From Taiwanofungus camphoratus (Eukaryota > Basidiomycota > Agaricomycetes > Polyporales > Taiwanofungaceae), in assembly GCA_003999685.1 (NCBI GenBank), contig CP021231.1:744001-808000 (forward strand): a DNA stretch of 64,000 nt, written 5' to 3'. The number at the start of each line of letters is the position of its first letter. The first letter of the stretch is position 1. The notes under the pieces were generated by a model that saw only the letters and a program-made list of their open reading frames with translations, had not been told where the DNA came from and made no database searches. Position numbers and translations under genes: made by a program. Below are positions 35,765 to 47,017 of this stretch, piece by piece.

Positions 35765-37025
35765 GGCGACCTACCCCGACTGTTGGGCTATCCTACCTTG
35801 TCCTTTTCCATTCATCAATTCCCGCATTTGCCGCTTGTTTTTCCTGCGACCCGACCCCCGGTGCTCCGGTATCAAGAAACTACGTGAACGCCATAGGTCA
35901 ACAGAACGGTGACGCCACCCATCCGTCGTCCAGCGACAAAACATTGAGGTCAGACTGGTCGGCCGACCTGGAGGGATAAGCAAGAGATACAAAGATGTTG
36001 TTGGACCCTCCTCGATGCACCGACATCTCACAACAAGACCTCCGCGCCTCATGGCTGGGTAGACACTGTCAAGCAATGTCCTTGGGACACGATCCAAAAC
36101 CTTGACCCATTCAAGTCGTTCCAGAGCCTGGTAAGGCCAAAAACCGAGAGGAATGGCCACGAGGCCATTCTCGTGCGTGTTCCTCACCGTATTTCTCTGT
36201 GCTCTCGTCAACTGAACATACTATGTGCTTCTCCCGCATCTTGATCCAGAGCATCCTTGCACAACCCATGTCGGTGCACGTCATACCCCCAAACATGGCT
36301 CCGTCACAGCAGAGGAATTTGTCAAGCGACTCACAAAGATCGGGGTATGGTGGCAAAAGACAATCATCCCAAGCTATTCGTTTGATCAGCTTCCTTGCAC
36401 ATGTAAACAGGGCCAAAGCCTTTCGATCACTAGCCTCGCGCCTGCTGTTTCTGCCGTCAATAGACGTGAAGCACACAGCCCGCATAGCTTCATTCGACCA
36501 CGACAGCCAATTTCACAAACAATATCAGGGAATAACCGTAGACTATACCTGCTGTTACGCAGCATGGTTTCCTCGTCGATGTCGATGCTGCATGCGGCGC
36601 TGCCACGCACACACAGAGAGAGAATATGTCAACATGATAATGTGAGTACGTTATGCAGCCATAGCCATAGACACTCACTCGTTTTTGAAGTCAGTCGTAT
36701 CATGTTCCTTGCATGCACTCGAGACCTGAATCGGAACTATGGATAGGAGAGAATATACCTCTGGTTCAGCATTTCTGCTTTCCTGCGAGCCACATCCTGT
36801 ACTGTGACGCTCTCCCTCGTTGGGGAAATAGCGCTTTAAGCGGCAAACGACGCTGTTATTGATGACGAGCGTAGCGTGCCACACTACAATATGCTCTTGC
36901 AGCCTAAAATACAAACAAGACGTGCGTTATGTACTTATGTACGTAAAGGAGCTGCTATGCAGTGCTCAGCGCTGTCCGGTGTGCTTTATACATACGTATA
37001 CACTCACCTTATTGATATTGCTCTT
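35765..37025 (-). other. Unrecognised spliced gene-like segment in right arm
   Basis: Mirror copy of 29,040-30,300 with no differences seen. See that entry for the exon-like blocks and the doubts about frame. Confidence 0.4.
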
Positions 37026-37902
37026 ACCGGGGGCTTCATTGACATATTCAACAGTCATCAATATCAGCAAGGTGCACGAAAGCTTTCCCTATGCGAACGA
37101 ATACCGCCGACATAGCACAGCTAGATGAAGCTCGTGAGCATGCATGCTTAATATTCATTCGCGACTTAGAAAGCAGACTTTTACTGAGCGACGTTGATCG
37201 TTTGTGAGGAGGAGCGTTCTGCCCAGTTCACGGAATTCGGCTAGTGCAAGGATCGAGGATTATCAACCTGGGATGCAACATGCTATGGATCCTCGCTTAC
37301 CATTGCCAAAATCGACCACAACCACTAGGCATCTTCTGGACCCACCTCAAACACCTCTCAGGGACTGCATGGCAGTACTGCTCGAAAGTAACCCAAGGAC
37401 AGCTTTTAACATGGAGCAGGGGTGTGAGAGGCCCCGTCGAAAGTCTTGACGAGATGGTGAAGGTGCAAGTAGTACTCAGAGTAGAACTTTAAACACATTG
37501 CAACCCAGATTCAGCGCTCAGCATTCAGGAATTCAGGTAGTTCACGATTCGAAATGATGGTGGCCCTGAGAGCCACGGTGCTATGGATGATGGCGTGCCG
37601 TCGAACGTCGATCGGCAAATGCCTTACATACTTGGTGAAGAATTATTTAGTCGGTGCCATCACAACATATCGCCTCAGACAACGACGTGCCGCATTGGGC
37701 TTTCATGTAGACCGTGTTCACATGTAGGGCCCTGTGCCAATCAGACACTTTTTTCGCCATTTTCTTTTACTTCAATTTGAATCCAGTGCGAGTACGCTCC
37801 GTCTTCCACAATTCAAGTCTCACTGAGCCCGCCGGAAACGCGTACCCCTATCACTGCATCGACGCGTCAACGCGAATTCCGATAACGTTTTCCGTGGTCA
37901 GT

Positions 37903-37915
37903 CACGTGCCACGTG
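37903..37915. promoter_or_regulatory. Doubled CACGTG box upstream of the SurE gene
   Basis: CACGTGCCACGTG lies about 385 bp before the start codon of the SurE gene at 38301, inside the right arm. Pho4-type bHLH factors use CACGTG at phosphate-regulated genes, and SurE proteins are phosphatases, so a phosphate-response role is possible. This is inference only. Confidence 0.35.
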
Positions 37916-38300
37916 ACCATGATCTGTCCGACCAACGCCCTTTTCGCCGAGAACCGTGCAGTTATCTCACCTTCAAGCTTCCAGCTTCCAGCTTCGAGTA
38001 CTACAAGCACCATACAAGTCAGGAGAACGTACCTTCAACGTTTCAACGTGCAGCGTGCAGCGTCATGCGCTCACTTTCCAATTCCTTTAGGCACTTCGTT
38101 GTCATTCAGGCACTGATTCAACAGGTCATACTGCGGACTATGATTATGACGCCGTGTACGAACGTGCTCTTGCGATGTGCAGATAACACCATTCACGAGG
38201 CCGTTGGATCATAGTCATAAATAAACCGGACGTTGAACCAGCTGGAATTTGAAGGCCTGAGGCTTTTACTCTTCTCTGTTGTTGCACTGGAGCTTCCGCA

Positions 38301-39524
38301 ATGTTCAGCACCAGCGTACTTCACTTTCCTTTCATACTCTTGTGTGCAGCGGCGACCTGCGCTAGAAACCTGGTGCTTACCAACGATGACGGATGGGCAG
38401 TAGCGTCGATTCGGGGACAGTACGAAGCGTTAACGAAAGCCGGGTTCGATGTGGGCTTTACCAAGTCCCATTGCATTCTCGAATTCATTGGATATTGCTC
38501 AGGTGGTCTTGTCCGCTCCAACGGAGAATCAGTCTGGCACTGGCTCGGACACAACGACTCCGACTGTTCTGACTGAGCCTTGCGAGTATGATACTTGCCC
38601 AATTGGATCGCCTCCCGAGGGCTTCAATGCAAGCAACCGTGAGTTTCTGATTGCATCTCCAAGGGTCCGGGGTGTTAATTTACCATTACAGCTCACTTGA
38701 ACTATGTGAACGGCTACCCGTAAGTGTTGAACCGATCATTATCGAGCTATAAATTTGATAAGATAAGTTTAGTGTGGACTCTGTCCGATATGGGATTCAG
38801 ACTCTTGCGCCCAAGTTCTTCTACGGGTTCGCACCTGTCTTTGTCGTTAGCGGACCCAACATTGGAAGTAAGCGCCCTATTTCTGAACAGTGAACAATAT
38901 ATAGTATTCACACTGCTAAATTTAACTCCCCCCAAAGACAACCTGGGAGGAACCACTCAGATATCGGGTACCGTGTACGTGTATCTCCGCATAATCAGCG
39001 AACCCAACAGCACCTGACCTTTCACTGTTCCGCTTAGTGGCGCCGCGTGCGAAGCCGCAAAGGAAGGCATTCCGTCCACTGCCTTCTCTGGAGACACCGG
39101 TGCGCAGGTATCGTACACGACACTCGCAAGCGATCCGGACGCGTCGTCCTCACAGTCTGCCCGCATCTACGGGCAGCTCACCACGCACTACACCGAGACG
39201 CTTCTCCTCGCGGGGCTGCTCTTCCATCCGCTCCTACCGCCGGGGATTACGGTGAACGTGAATTACCCGTCGATCGACGGCTGTGCTAACCCTGCGGACT
39301 ACCGATGGGTGTTCGCCAGGAATGTGGCGGGCAGTGGCGGAACGGACGTGGAGACGTGCGGGAGCAAGACGTTGCCCGCGGAGTCAGACGTCGTGGGCAC
39401 TAGCGGGTGCTACATCAGCGTGTCCGTCATTGATGATACGACCAAGACGGATGTTGACTCGACACTCCAAGCTGCTGTCTTGGAGAGGCTGCTTGGACTG
39501 CCGTTCAGCTGCTTGCCGAATTGA
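38301..39524 (+). CDS. SurE-family phosphatase / 5'-nucleotidase, secreted (copy 1)
   Basis: Six exons can be joined in frame from ATG 38301. The N-terminus is a signal peptide (MFSTSVLHFPFILLCAAATC), followed at once by NLVLTNDDGWAVASIRGQYE, the SurE metal-binding NDDG motif. After the first intron (GTGGGC donor) comes VVLSAPTENQSGTGS, the second SurE loop. Later exons give LNYVNGYP, VDSVRYGIQTLAPKFFYGFA, FVVSGPNIG, LGGTTQISGTV and a large last exon GAACEAAKEGIPSTAFSGDT..VSYTTL. It ends LGLPFSCLPN. SurE enzymes remove phosphate from nucleoside monophosphates and other esters; fungal secreted members are acid phosphatases. The palindrome ends 45 bp upstream, so its promoter lies largely in repeat DNA. 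A second copy in opposite orientation lies at 41490-42689. Confidence 0.88.
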
Positions 39525-40008
39525 GTGGGTCTTCTTCGGTAGCCCTTGAGGTTTAGCAAGGGCTTGAAGTCGAATGTGACATGGTCAAAATAGTATGGAA
39601 TGATTGTAGGCTTTCAACGAGTGATTAGAGGACAGGTCAAACGCAGAGACGGGAAGCCAATACCTCCATATGTGTTGACTTGTCCCAGGCCCTTTGTGAC
39701 CAAATCAACGCGACTTGCTGCTATATAACGTCTGGTTTCCCGCATGCGTGTCGCAAGGCTCTTCAAGGACTCGTACGATGGGGGCATGTATATGAGACTG
39801 GTGACAACCTTGTCCTTGTGGGCCACCAGACATGCAACCACAATGAACTCTTGAGCATAAGCCACTTCGGATGCACGGGTATATTATACTTCGAAGGTTT
39901 GTACATCCGTCATAGTGTAAGCCAAAGTTTCTCGGTACATTCAACACGGCAGAGTGCAACAGGCACGTATCAGTAAATCATCGGCCATCGAAGTCGTCAT
40001 TACCGTCC
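39525..40008. other. Convergent intergenic region
   Basis: About 480 bp between the SurE copy 1 stop and the stop of the minus-strand gene at 40009. I see no gene or repeat. Confidence 0.5.
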
Positions 40009-41073
40009 TCATTCACCCAGCGTTAATCCCTCTAGTCTTTGGAGATCCTTGTCCAAGTGGACGGGGTTGGGTCCATTATCCGAATGAACGCTCTGCACTC
40101 CGTCATCGATCGTGTCTGCGTGGACGTCTAAGTCAGGAAAAAACAGTTGTGCGAGCCCCAAATCGTGACACCGGGTCATTTTGAGCAGCATGCCCAGACC
40201 CACGTCGTCCTGCCGGCGTCCAGGCCCGTCGAGCAGGTCCCACGTCTCGTCATTCAACTCCTCCGCCAGGCGCCCCCATGTTGAGCAGATGGCACCAGGA
40301 TAGTTATACGCGGCAAGAATGAAGCATACTGGGGAGCCTGGGCGATCGCAGTCCGTTGGGTGAGCCACAGTTCTGTGAGTACCAGGAGAGCGGAAAGAGG
40401 AAGATGACGTACAGAGTCCACTAAGTTCTTGCTCGCGGTACAAAAATGATGATACAGGGTCAGGGAGAGGATCGAGGTTCTCCTTATTTTCTTGGAGATG
40501 ATCCTGTAGTACGTCTCCTAGTCGGTATAAGCGCTGGCAGGCTGGGCAAACTCGCGCCAGTCGACGACTCTTGTTGTACCATAAGATCTATCGTATTCTG
40601 ATTCAGGGGCACCGCACAGGAGAAGATGTAAGCCAGGCTCAGCGTACGTGCGCCGTTTCCTCGGGCAGAACTGAGCACAACATCTGCAGCACTTCCTCTT
40701 GCGCGAATTCTGCACATAGTGGATCGTCAAGTGATGGTGGCGCAGCGAACGAAGATGAAAGGAAGGCGCGCGTATCTCTGACACGAGGGCCGTTTCCTGG
40801 ATCGTGGATAAATGGTGTTTTGGTCAAAGCCAGAGGTACAGAGTCAAGATCGTCGTCTGAGTCATCCAAGGAAGAGTCATAAGTATCATGAAGAATGCAG
40901 ACTTGCATGGGCGTTACAGGCTGTGCCGGCGGCGGCGTCGTTGGTGGACTCGGAGTGACGAGCGATTTAGAGGATCTGACAGGGTTGTCCAGGGACTGTC
41001 TTCCGCCCTGAGAGCGCCGCGCTTTCCCCGCCTTGGCCTGTTTCTTTTTCTTCGCGTTACGAGGTCCAGGCAT
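40009..41073 (-). CDS. Uncharacterised conserved-looking protein with a CxxC motif
   Basis: Two exons close in frame: 40648-41073 and 40009-40587, about 334 residues. The start at 41073 gives MPGPRNAKKKKQAKAGKARR, a strongly basic head that may be nuclear/nucleolar. A Pro/Thr linker and an acidic stretch (YDSSLDDSDDDLDS) follow. A compact region has SLDDPLCAEFAQEEVLQMLC and, after the intron, ILWYNKSRRLARVCPACQRL with the single CPAC pair, then GDVLQDHLQENKENLDPLPD. The end has CFILAAYNYPGAICSTWGRL and ELNDETWDLLDGPG, before a polar tail. No family is recognised. It sits between two SurE genes and has an ACGCGT palindrome about 75 bp before its start. Confidence 0.75.
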
Positions 41074-41143
41074 GGATGGAGATTTGTACCTGTTCGAGTG
41101 TACCCCCCTATACTCGAGAGCATCAATGTCAACTATTTGGCGC

Positions 41144-41157
41144 CACGACGCGTCGTG
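41144..41157. promoter_or_regulatory. Perfect 14-bp palindrome centred on ACGCGT
   Basis: CACGACGCGTCGTG is a perfect palindrome 71-84 bp upstream of the start at 41073. Its core is the MBF (MCB) site. The symmetric flanks make it stronger than a bare hexamer. Function is inferred. Confidence 0.45.
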
Positions 41158-41489
41158 ACCAAATCACGTTCGCGACATGTCACGTAGTCCCTAAATCGCG
41201 CCAATGTTAGACTAACGACTCGGAGTCATTTTTCCGACACCCGCTGTCTAAATTCAGAGAAAATAGTTACGCTGCGTAATCGGCTCGAGTGACTAATGTA
41301 CGAGTCCTGGTTTAGCCCCAATAATAGTTACCTAGCGCGATTTGGAGTTGACTGTCCTTTTTTTTACAGTGTCACGCCGATCATAGCTACTGGTACTTAG
41401 TAAGTGCACATTCATGAGCGCGTCTTATTGTTCTACTGCTACTTTGGATAGCTCGAGCTGATACATTCAGTAGAATATATTGGAGAGCC

Positions 41490-42689
41490 TCAACTGGTCA
41501 GGCACACGAAAGACAACCCGCTCAACCTTTCCTTTACGGCACCCTGAAGCGTGGAGTTCACATCCGTCTTGCTCGTATCGCCAATCACCGACACGCTAAT
41601 ATAGCACCCGCTCGTACCCACCACGTCCGATTCCGTGGGAAGTGTTGTGCTCCCGCAGGTTTCCACGTCAGACCCACTACTACCCGCCACGTTTCGCGCG
41701 AACACCCATTCGTAGTCATCCGCGTCCGAGCAGCCGCTGATCGACGGATAATTCACGTTCACCGTGATCCCCGCGGGCAGGAGCGGCGAGTATCCGGAAG
41801 CAAGGAGAGTCTGTGTGAAGGTCACAGTGAGCTGTCCGTAGATGTGTGCAGCCTGCGTCGACGACGAATCCGGATTGCTTTCTAGAGTTGTATACGAGAC
41901 TTGTGAGCCACTGTCCCCGGAGAAGGCGGTGGACGGGATGCCCTCCTTCGCAGCTTCACAGGCGGCCCCACTAATGACTTCAATCAATGACCAGATATTT
42001 TCTCGTAAAGCTGTAGCACACATACACGGTGCCCGAAAACTGGGTTGTCCCTCCCAAGTTGTCTACGGTTCAGAGGTGAGCGAGTAGTGACACCCCGAAA
42101 AATGAGCATATAACTAACTTCCGATGTTAGGTCCGCTGACCACGAAGACAGGCGCCGATCCATCGAAGTATTGAGGTGCAAGAGTTTGAATCCCATATCT
42201 GACCGCATCCACACTGATTCGCAAGTACCATCAGATGGAGGCCTGCATACGGCTAGATCTGCACATACGGGTATGCGTTCACGTAGTTGAGGTGGGCTAG
42301 CTCGTTCATCATGATGAATTTGAGGGATGACTAAGTTTACGAGTAACTCACGATCACTTGAGTTGTAACCTTCCGCAGACGACCCTGTAGGGCACGTGTC
42401 ATATTCACAAGGCTCGCTGAGGGTCGTCGGAGTCTTGGAATCAGATCCTGTTCCCGATTCATTCTCTGCAGGAGCGGACAAGACAACCTACGATGCGCTC
42501 AACAGGTTGAGAATAATGATAACGTGTACTAGGAACGAACATCATATCCAGCACTCGTCAGAGCTTCGTATTGCGCACGAATTGATGCCACGGCCCAGCC
42601 ATCGTCATTGGTGAGCACCAAGTTTTGCGCGCAGGCTGTAGTAATGCTGAGGAGTGTGAGCGCAGCCTGAAGCACACAGGGTCCGAACA
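41490..42689 (-). CDS. SurE-family phosphatase / 5'-nucleotidase, secreted (copy 2)
   Basis: Minus-strand paralogue of the gene at 38301, start ATG 42687-42689. A hydrophobic signal sequence leads to NLVLTNDDGWAVASIRAQYE. The second loop reads VVLSAPAENESGTGS, with Glu where copy 1 has Gln. Further exons give VRYGIQTLAPQYFDGSAPVF, VVSGPNIG and LGGTTQFSGT. The last exon has GAACEAAKEGIPSTAFSGDS, VNVNYPSISGC and WVFARNVAGSSGSDVET, ending SGLSFVCLTS at 41490. The exon plan is the same as copy 1 and the last ~170 residues are highly alike, so the pair arose by duplication with inversion. No palindrome-arm DNA is seen next to this copy, so the arm is not part of the duplicated SurE unit. Confidence 0.86.
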
Positions 42690-44182
42690 TTGCTGCAGCT
42701 CGAGGTTAAATCTCGAGCCGGGGGGCCCTCTGAGTCTGTTATAAATACGTTCAAGTACATTCCATCAGTGTTCCATTTGTGTTATACAAAGCCCCTTCAT
42801 CCCACCAATTGTATTGCTGACATTGTGAGTCTTCTTCACGTTCGCTCAGACAGAAGTCCCGTGGTGGTTTGATTCCTACTTCTTTGCGCTTCTCTGTCAG
42901 ACAGATATTGGGAGGCAATGTTACGTGCCACATGCCGCGTCAACGAACGTGCTCCATTGCTCTTCCAGCTCTTTCGACATCGATTTGAACGTGCCCGCCT
43001 ACTCTTTACTACCAGGGAAGCAGTCTGGTCGCTTGTCTTGATTATCAAAATGACGATCGAGGATATCAATGACCCTTCGATCAGAACGACAAGCATATTA
43101 GTTAGTATCCACTCGTCGTGCCGTCACAGTACATCGTAAGTTAGCAAAACTTCCTAAACGACTGTTTGAGTGGTTGGCCTGTCCGTCTGCGACGTGTCGA
43201 TTCCATGACAATGTATTGGAAAGCGGTACCTTCATGCCTCATCGCTCTTTCCTCACAATCGTGTCCTTCATAATCTCGTACATGCAACAACCTCTGCCAT
43301 GAGACAACATGTCATCATCAACGACTCGTAGACCTCTTCTAATATTGGGGCAGCATGAGCGCTAAGAAAGGAGTTACCTGTGACGGCTTGAAAACGCATG
43401 TTCAATGACCTCACAGGAAGAACCAACACATGGGCCTTCATCTTCTCAGTTGTCGCAATAATAATATTTCCGGAGGTTAACGAAGACTGTAAGCCACTAA
43501 GAGCACAGAGCACACTTTTTTTTTTTAAAATTCCTAGAGTTTATACTCCATACTAGTAAGTACATGAGTGTCATATCCGAATAATAAGTGTGCTCCGCGC
43601 ACAAATCTCCTTGGTCACGTCAGTGGCTCAAGTATATGTGTTGGCTGCTTTGTCCATGAGTGTAGCATGTTTGCTATAGAATACAGATTTCCCCTTCGCG
43701 CGATGCTTTTTGTGACAAGTTATAGACCTGACAGTTTTCGGGTGGTGTCAGAGGCGGGCCAGCGATTTATGCTGCTTGGGTCCAACGTTCGAATAGTGCC
43801 GATGCTTTGGATTCAGCATCGTACCACTCAGTAAATTCCCAGAACCGGTGCCCTAATGGGTCCGTCATTGCGGGATCTAATTGTCTGTCCTCATGGAACC
43901 TTCCCCAGGTGATCATACGGAAAATCGTGTGCGCGTGGAGTCTTGCCCTAGCCATACTGGGATGCTGGAGTGATGGCGGGCTGTCGTCGCACTCTGCGAG
44001 AATTTCGGCCCAATCGAACGTAGCTACCATCGGGTTAAGCCGAAGGAATTCTACAATAGTGTCAGGGTCCAGCACAGAGCACTCAGTACTACAAAGATGC
44101 ATACTACCCCATTGCACACCTACACACTACATAAATGCACTGAGCTCACAGCACTAAGAGAAGAAGGGTTTAAAAAATCAAT
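42690..44182. other. Intergenic region with one doubtful small open frame
   Basis: About 1.5 kb between SurE copy 2 and the tRNA. Nothing is recognised except the open frame at 43767-44117 (listed separately). It also holds the SurE copy 2 promoter. Confidence 0.4.
43767..44117 (-). CDS. Doubtful small open frame of 116 codons
   Basis: The translation has protein-like composition (TIVEFLRLNPMVATFDWAEI, HAHTIFRMITWGRFHEDRQL, HRFWEFTEWYDAESKASALF), and these helices would be amphipathic. There is no known domain, and the opposite strand is equally open. It could be a small gene, an exon remnant or chance. Confidence 0.25.
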   Translation of the reverse strand: MQWGSMHLCSTECSVLDPDTIVEFLRLNPMVATFDWAEILAECDDSPPSLQHPSMARARLHAHTIFRMITWGRFHEDRQLDPAMTDPLGHRFWEFTEWYDAESKASALFERWTQAA

Positions 44183-44269
44183 ACACTGAGCGGGAGTCGA
44201 ACCCACGCCGCTTGCTATACTCATGTAAGCCCGATGGAAGGCAAGCATGATACCGTTTCACCATAGTGT
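44183..44269 (-). tRNA. tRNA-Gly (anticodon TCC) with 17-nt intron
   Basis: Read on the minus strand it starts ACACTATGG and ends TCAGTGTA. The D-stem GTGA/TCAT closes a short loop. The anticodon stem CTTGC/GCAAG is perfect, with loop CT-TCC-A interrupted after position 37 by a 17-base intron (TCGGGCTTACATGATAT). The T-arm is GTGGG-TTCGACT-CCCGC. The first five acceptor pairs are good (ACACT with AGTGT) and the lower two are mismatched as I align them. It lies about 210 bp from the divergent BCAT start. Confidence 0.78.
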
Positions 44270-44477
44270 TTCATTACCACTGAATTGGTTCTCTTTATCG
44301 CTCATGATATAATCTGGATTAGATAAGATCGAAGTTGTTCAGAATTTTTTTGCAGGTTCCACGGAGAGTCTACTTCCGGCATATTCAGTTGAACCTCAAT
44401 CCGATGCTTTGCAGCACTTTCATCCGTTCGCGTACTTATACCACTACCTCAACCACAAAACGTAGAGCAGTAACAAT

Positions 44478-46100
44478 ATGACCTTTACCCAATCCAACGG
44501 TGGTGTTGTCCACTCAAATGGAGCAGACAAGTTGCCAGACCTCGACGTGAGTATCGATTCTTATGCTCCGATTCAGGGTGAGCAACCGAAATTGGGATCC
44601 CAATAGTTGTCGAGACTCGTGATTACCTTGACGAAGTCACCTAAACTAATTCCTCCCCCTGAGACGCTGAAGTTCGGACAGGTAAGCTCTAGACAGCAAA
44701 AGGGGTGTAGTGCATAGAATTTCTAGCACTGTCGTGTCCTCTCCGAAGCAGCACCCCCGTCTCATTGCTCTGATGCATCTGGCACTCATCACCCTGCGCT
44801 TCGACCAGGTTATGACTGATCACATGCTCATTGCGACCTATCATCCCTCCACCGGTTGGTCGGCTCCAGAAATCAAGCCTTACGGACCACTTAGTCTCGA
44901 CCCCGCTAGCTCCTGTTTCCAATACAGTACCAGCGTGTTCGAAGGTATGAAGGTATGTCGCATGTCCTGCGCCGTGCGCCCACGCAATTCTGAGGTTTTC
45001 CGATTGTTTAGGCATACGTGGGCCCGGACGGCAAGCCGAGGTTGTTTAGGCCAAATCTCAACATGGCTCGGATGAAAAGGTCCACAGACCGCATAGCTCT
45101 CCCGGTAAGCAGCTCGTGGCGCACGGCAATCCAATGATAGCTTATCGTAGGTGCGCTGTAGCCTTTCGACACGGACGTCTTGCTCGCCCTCATCAAGCGC
45201 CTGATCGCGATTGAGGCCCGCTGGATCCCCGCCCTCAAGGGTCACAGCCTCTACATCCGCCCTACTATCATTGGCACGCGGCCGAGTAAGCGCACTCCTT
45301 CTCCATAAAACTCTCCTCTCACTGCCTATTCCCTCGCATCCTCCCAGACTTCGGCGTCGGCGCATCCGACCACGCGGTGCTTTATGTGATCCTCTCACCG
45401 ACGGGCCCTTACTTCCGCACGGGCACACGCCCGATCTCGCTGCTGGCGGTCAACGAGACCGTGCGCGCGTGGCCCGGCGGCACTGGCGGGTACAAGCTCG
45501 CCCTAAATTACGCGCCGACGTTCAAGCCGCAGCAGTATGCGGAGGCGCAGGGATACAACCAGGTGCTCTGGCTGCTTGGCGAGAAGGTCACCGAGGCGGG
45601 CGCCATGAACTTCTTTGTTGTCCTCAAGCGGGATGATGGCGGTAGGTGTCCTTTCACATCCTTGCGTTTTCTCACTGCTTAATTTTTGTGCCGTGCAATG
45701 CCCCCGTGTTGTAGATTGGGACCTGGTTACTGCACCTCTCGACGGCACGATCCTTCCTGGTATCACGCGCGACTCGTGCATCGCGCTCGCCGCTGCTCAC
45801 CCGTCACGCGCTGTCCTCACTGGCCTCCCTGCGACTCTGCGCCTGCACCCACAGGAGCGCACGTTCACGGTCCCCGAGCTTTTCGCGTGGCATGCGGAAG
45901 GTCGCCTGCTCGAGGCATTCGCGTGCGGCACCGCCGCGATCGTCGCGGGCGTCGGCCGGATCGGGTACCAGGGCAAGGACATTACGCTGCCAGAACACGA
46001 GGGCGGGCGTGGGCCAGTCGCGAACGCAATGCATGAGCGCATTGTGGACATCCAGGAGGGCAATGTTGACTGGGAGGGGTGGTCGGTTGTATGTGAATGA
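44478..46100 (+). CDS. Branched-chain amino acid aminotransferase
   Basis: Seven or so exons from ATG 44478 (MTFTQSNGGVVHSNGADKLP). Conserved blocks in order: LVITLTKSPKLIPPPETLKF, then VMTDHMLIATYHPSTGW, GPLSLDPASSCFQYSTSVFE, AYVGPDGKPRLFRPNLNMAR, IRPTIIGTRP, and ASDHAVLYVILSPTGPYF. GGTGGYKLALNYAPTF holds the lysine expected to bind pyridoxal phosphate. NQVLWLLGEKVTEAGAMNFF, DGTILPGITRDSCIALA and FACGTAAIVAGVGRIGYQGK complete the fold-type IV core. The enzyme interconverts Leu/Ile/Val with their keto acids using 2-oxoglutarate. No clear mitochondrial presequence is visible, so the cytosolic form is likelier. The stop is at 46098-46100. A relic of its 3' end lies 0.9 kb downstream. Confidence 0.92.
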
Positions 46101-47014
46101 GGTAATTCAAGTCTTTGGTTGACGAGTCCGGTGCCATACATCAGGCTATCTGCGAGAGAGAGATATGTAAAGATTTAACTTATACCAAGATGTTATTCTC
46201 AAGATCTCGCAATCCACTGGTCATTGGCGCGCGTGAGTCATACTTTGGTGCGTCCTCGTCTGGACATCAGACGGACGTGCATCCAAGCCGAATCTGCTCA
46301 GCAAAATAACGATAGAACAATCAGAAGCTCGAGCCCTTTCGAATACAAAACAGGCGCTAGACTCGTTCAACCAGATCTCGTGGAGCATCGAGTCACCTCT
46401 GCTAAGGTGCAATGGTCATTGCATATTGCCCTATCATGACCACCCTGAACTGAATTGCAAGATACGGTGTCCTAAGATCTGCGGAAGGGCTTCATTCCGA
46501 CTGATCACTTTTCATCTCCTTCAACGCAGACGAACAGACCATGAAGGTGTCTCATGAACTTTCATGTTGATGTTTTTCTTTCGGTTAGACAACTGCCACC
46601 GTCGAGATATACTCCTCTACGGCCTCCAAGGCCGTATTGATCGCTCCAAGAGGTGCAATGACCTTCAGCACGGGGGCATCATTTACGTGCTGTTGGTGAC
46701 GTCCTTCAAAGTCGGTAAAGGAATGGCCGCGGCATCTAAAGTGAACCAACCTGGCTATGCTTGTTGAGGATTGGCAATTGTAAGGGTTGAGAAGTCATCG
46801 TCATCCCCGCTTCAGTGTACTGTATATTCCTGCCATATTTCTTCCCGTGGTATAAGCAGCAGTCAGTCCACGACTCTGCAATACACGCCTTTTTCTCGCT
46901 ATCCGCAGGAGTATATTGCCCTCTCTCGCGCGGAGCTGATTATCTACTGTCGACGAGCATGATTCAGTTGTGTTGTGAATTATATATAACTCACCGCATT
47001 GTTCTGAGGTGCTC
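46101..47014. other. Intergenic, between BCAT and its relic
   Basis: About 900 bp with no gene. Because a BCAT 3' fragment follows, part of this may be decayed BCAT sequence, but I cannot align it. Confidence 0.4.
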
Positions 47015-47017
47015 TTA

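Larger units (their letters stand above)
33117..38255. repeat. Right arm (B) of the 5.1-kb inverted repeat
   Basis: Reverse complement of 27810-32948, beginning GCAGCATG at 33117 and ending AATTTGAAGG at 38255. It ends 45 bp before the start codon of the SurE gene at 38301. Its differences from the left arm lie only in the distal part (about 37,370-38,250). Confidence 0.95.

Noticed and set aside
27810-38255. Palindrome as a pure assembly mirror artefact
   Set aside because: The arms differ at more than ten sites in their outer parts and have an asymmetric 168-bp spacer, which a mirrored contig would not show. Long reads are still needed.
27810-38255. Palindrome arms as a known transposon or virus-like element
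   Set aside because: No transposase, integrase, reverse transcriptase, helicase, terminal repeat or target duplication was recognised in or around the arms.
38301-39524. SurE copy 1 as a pseudogene
   Set aside because: Raw frames look broken, but GT..AG introns restore one continuous SurE reading frame through all motifs.
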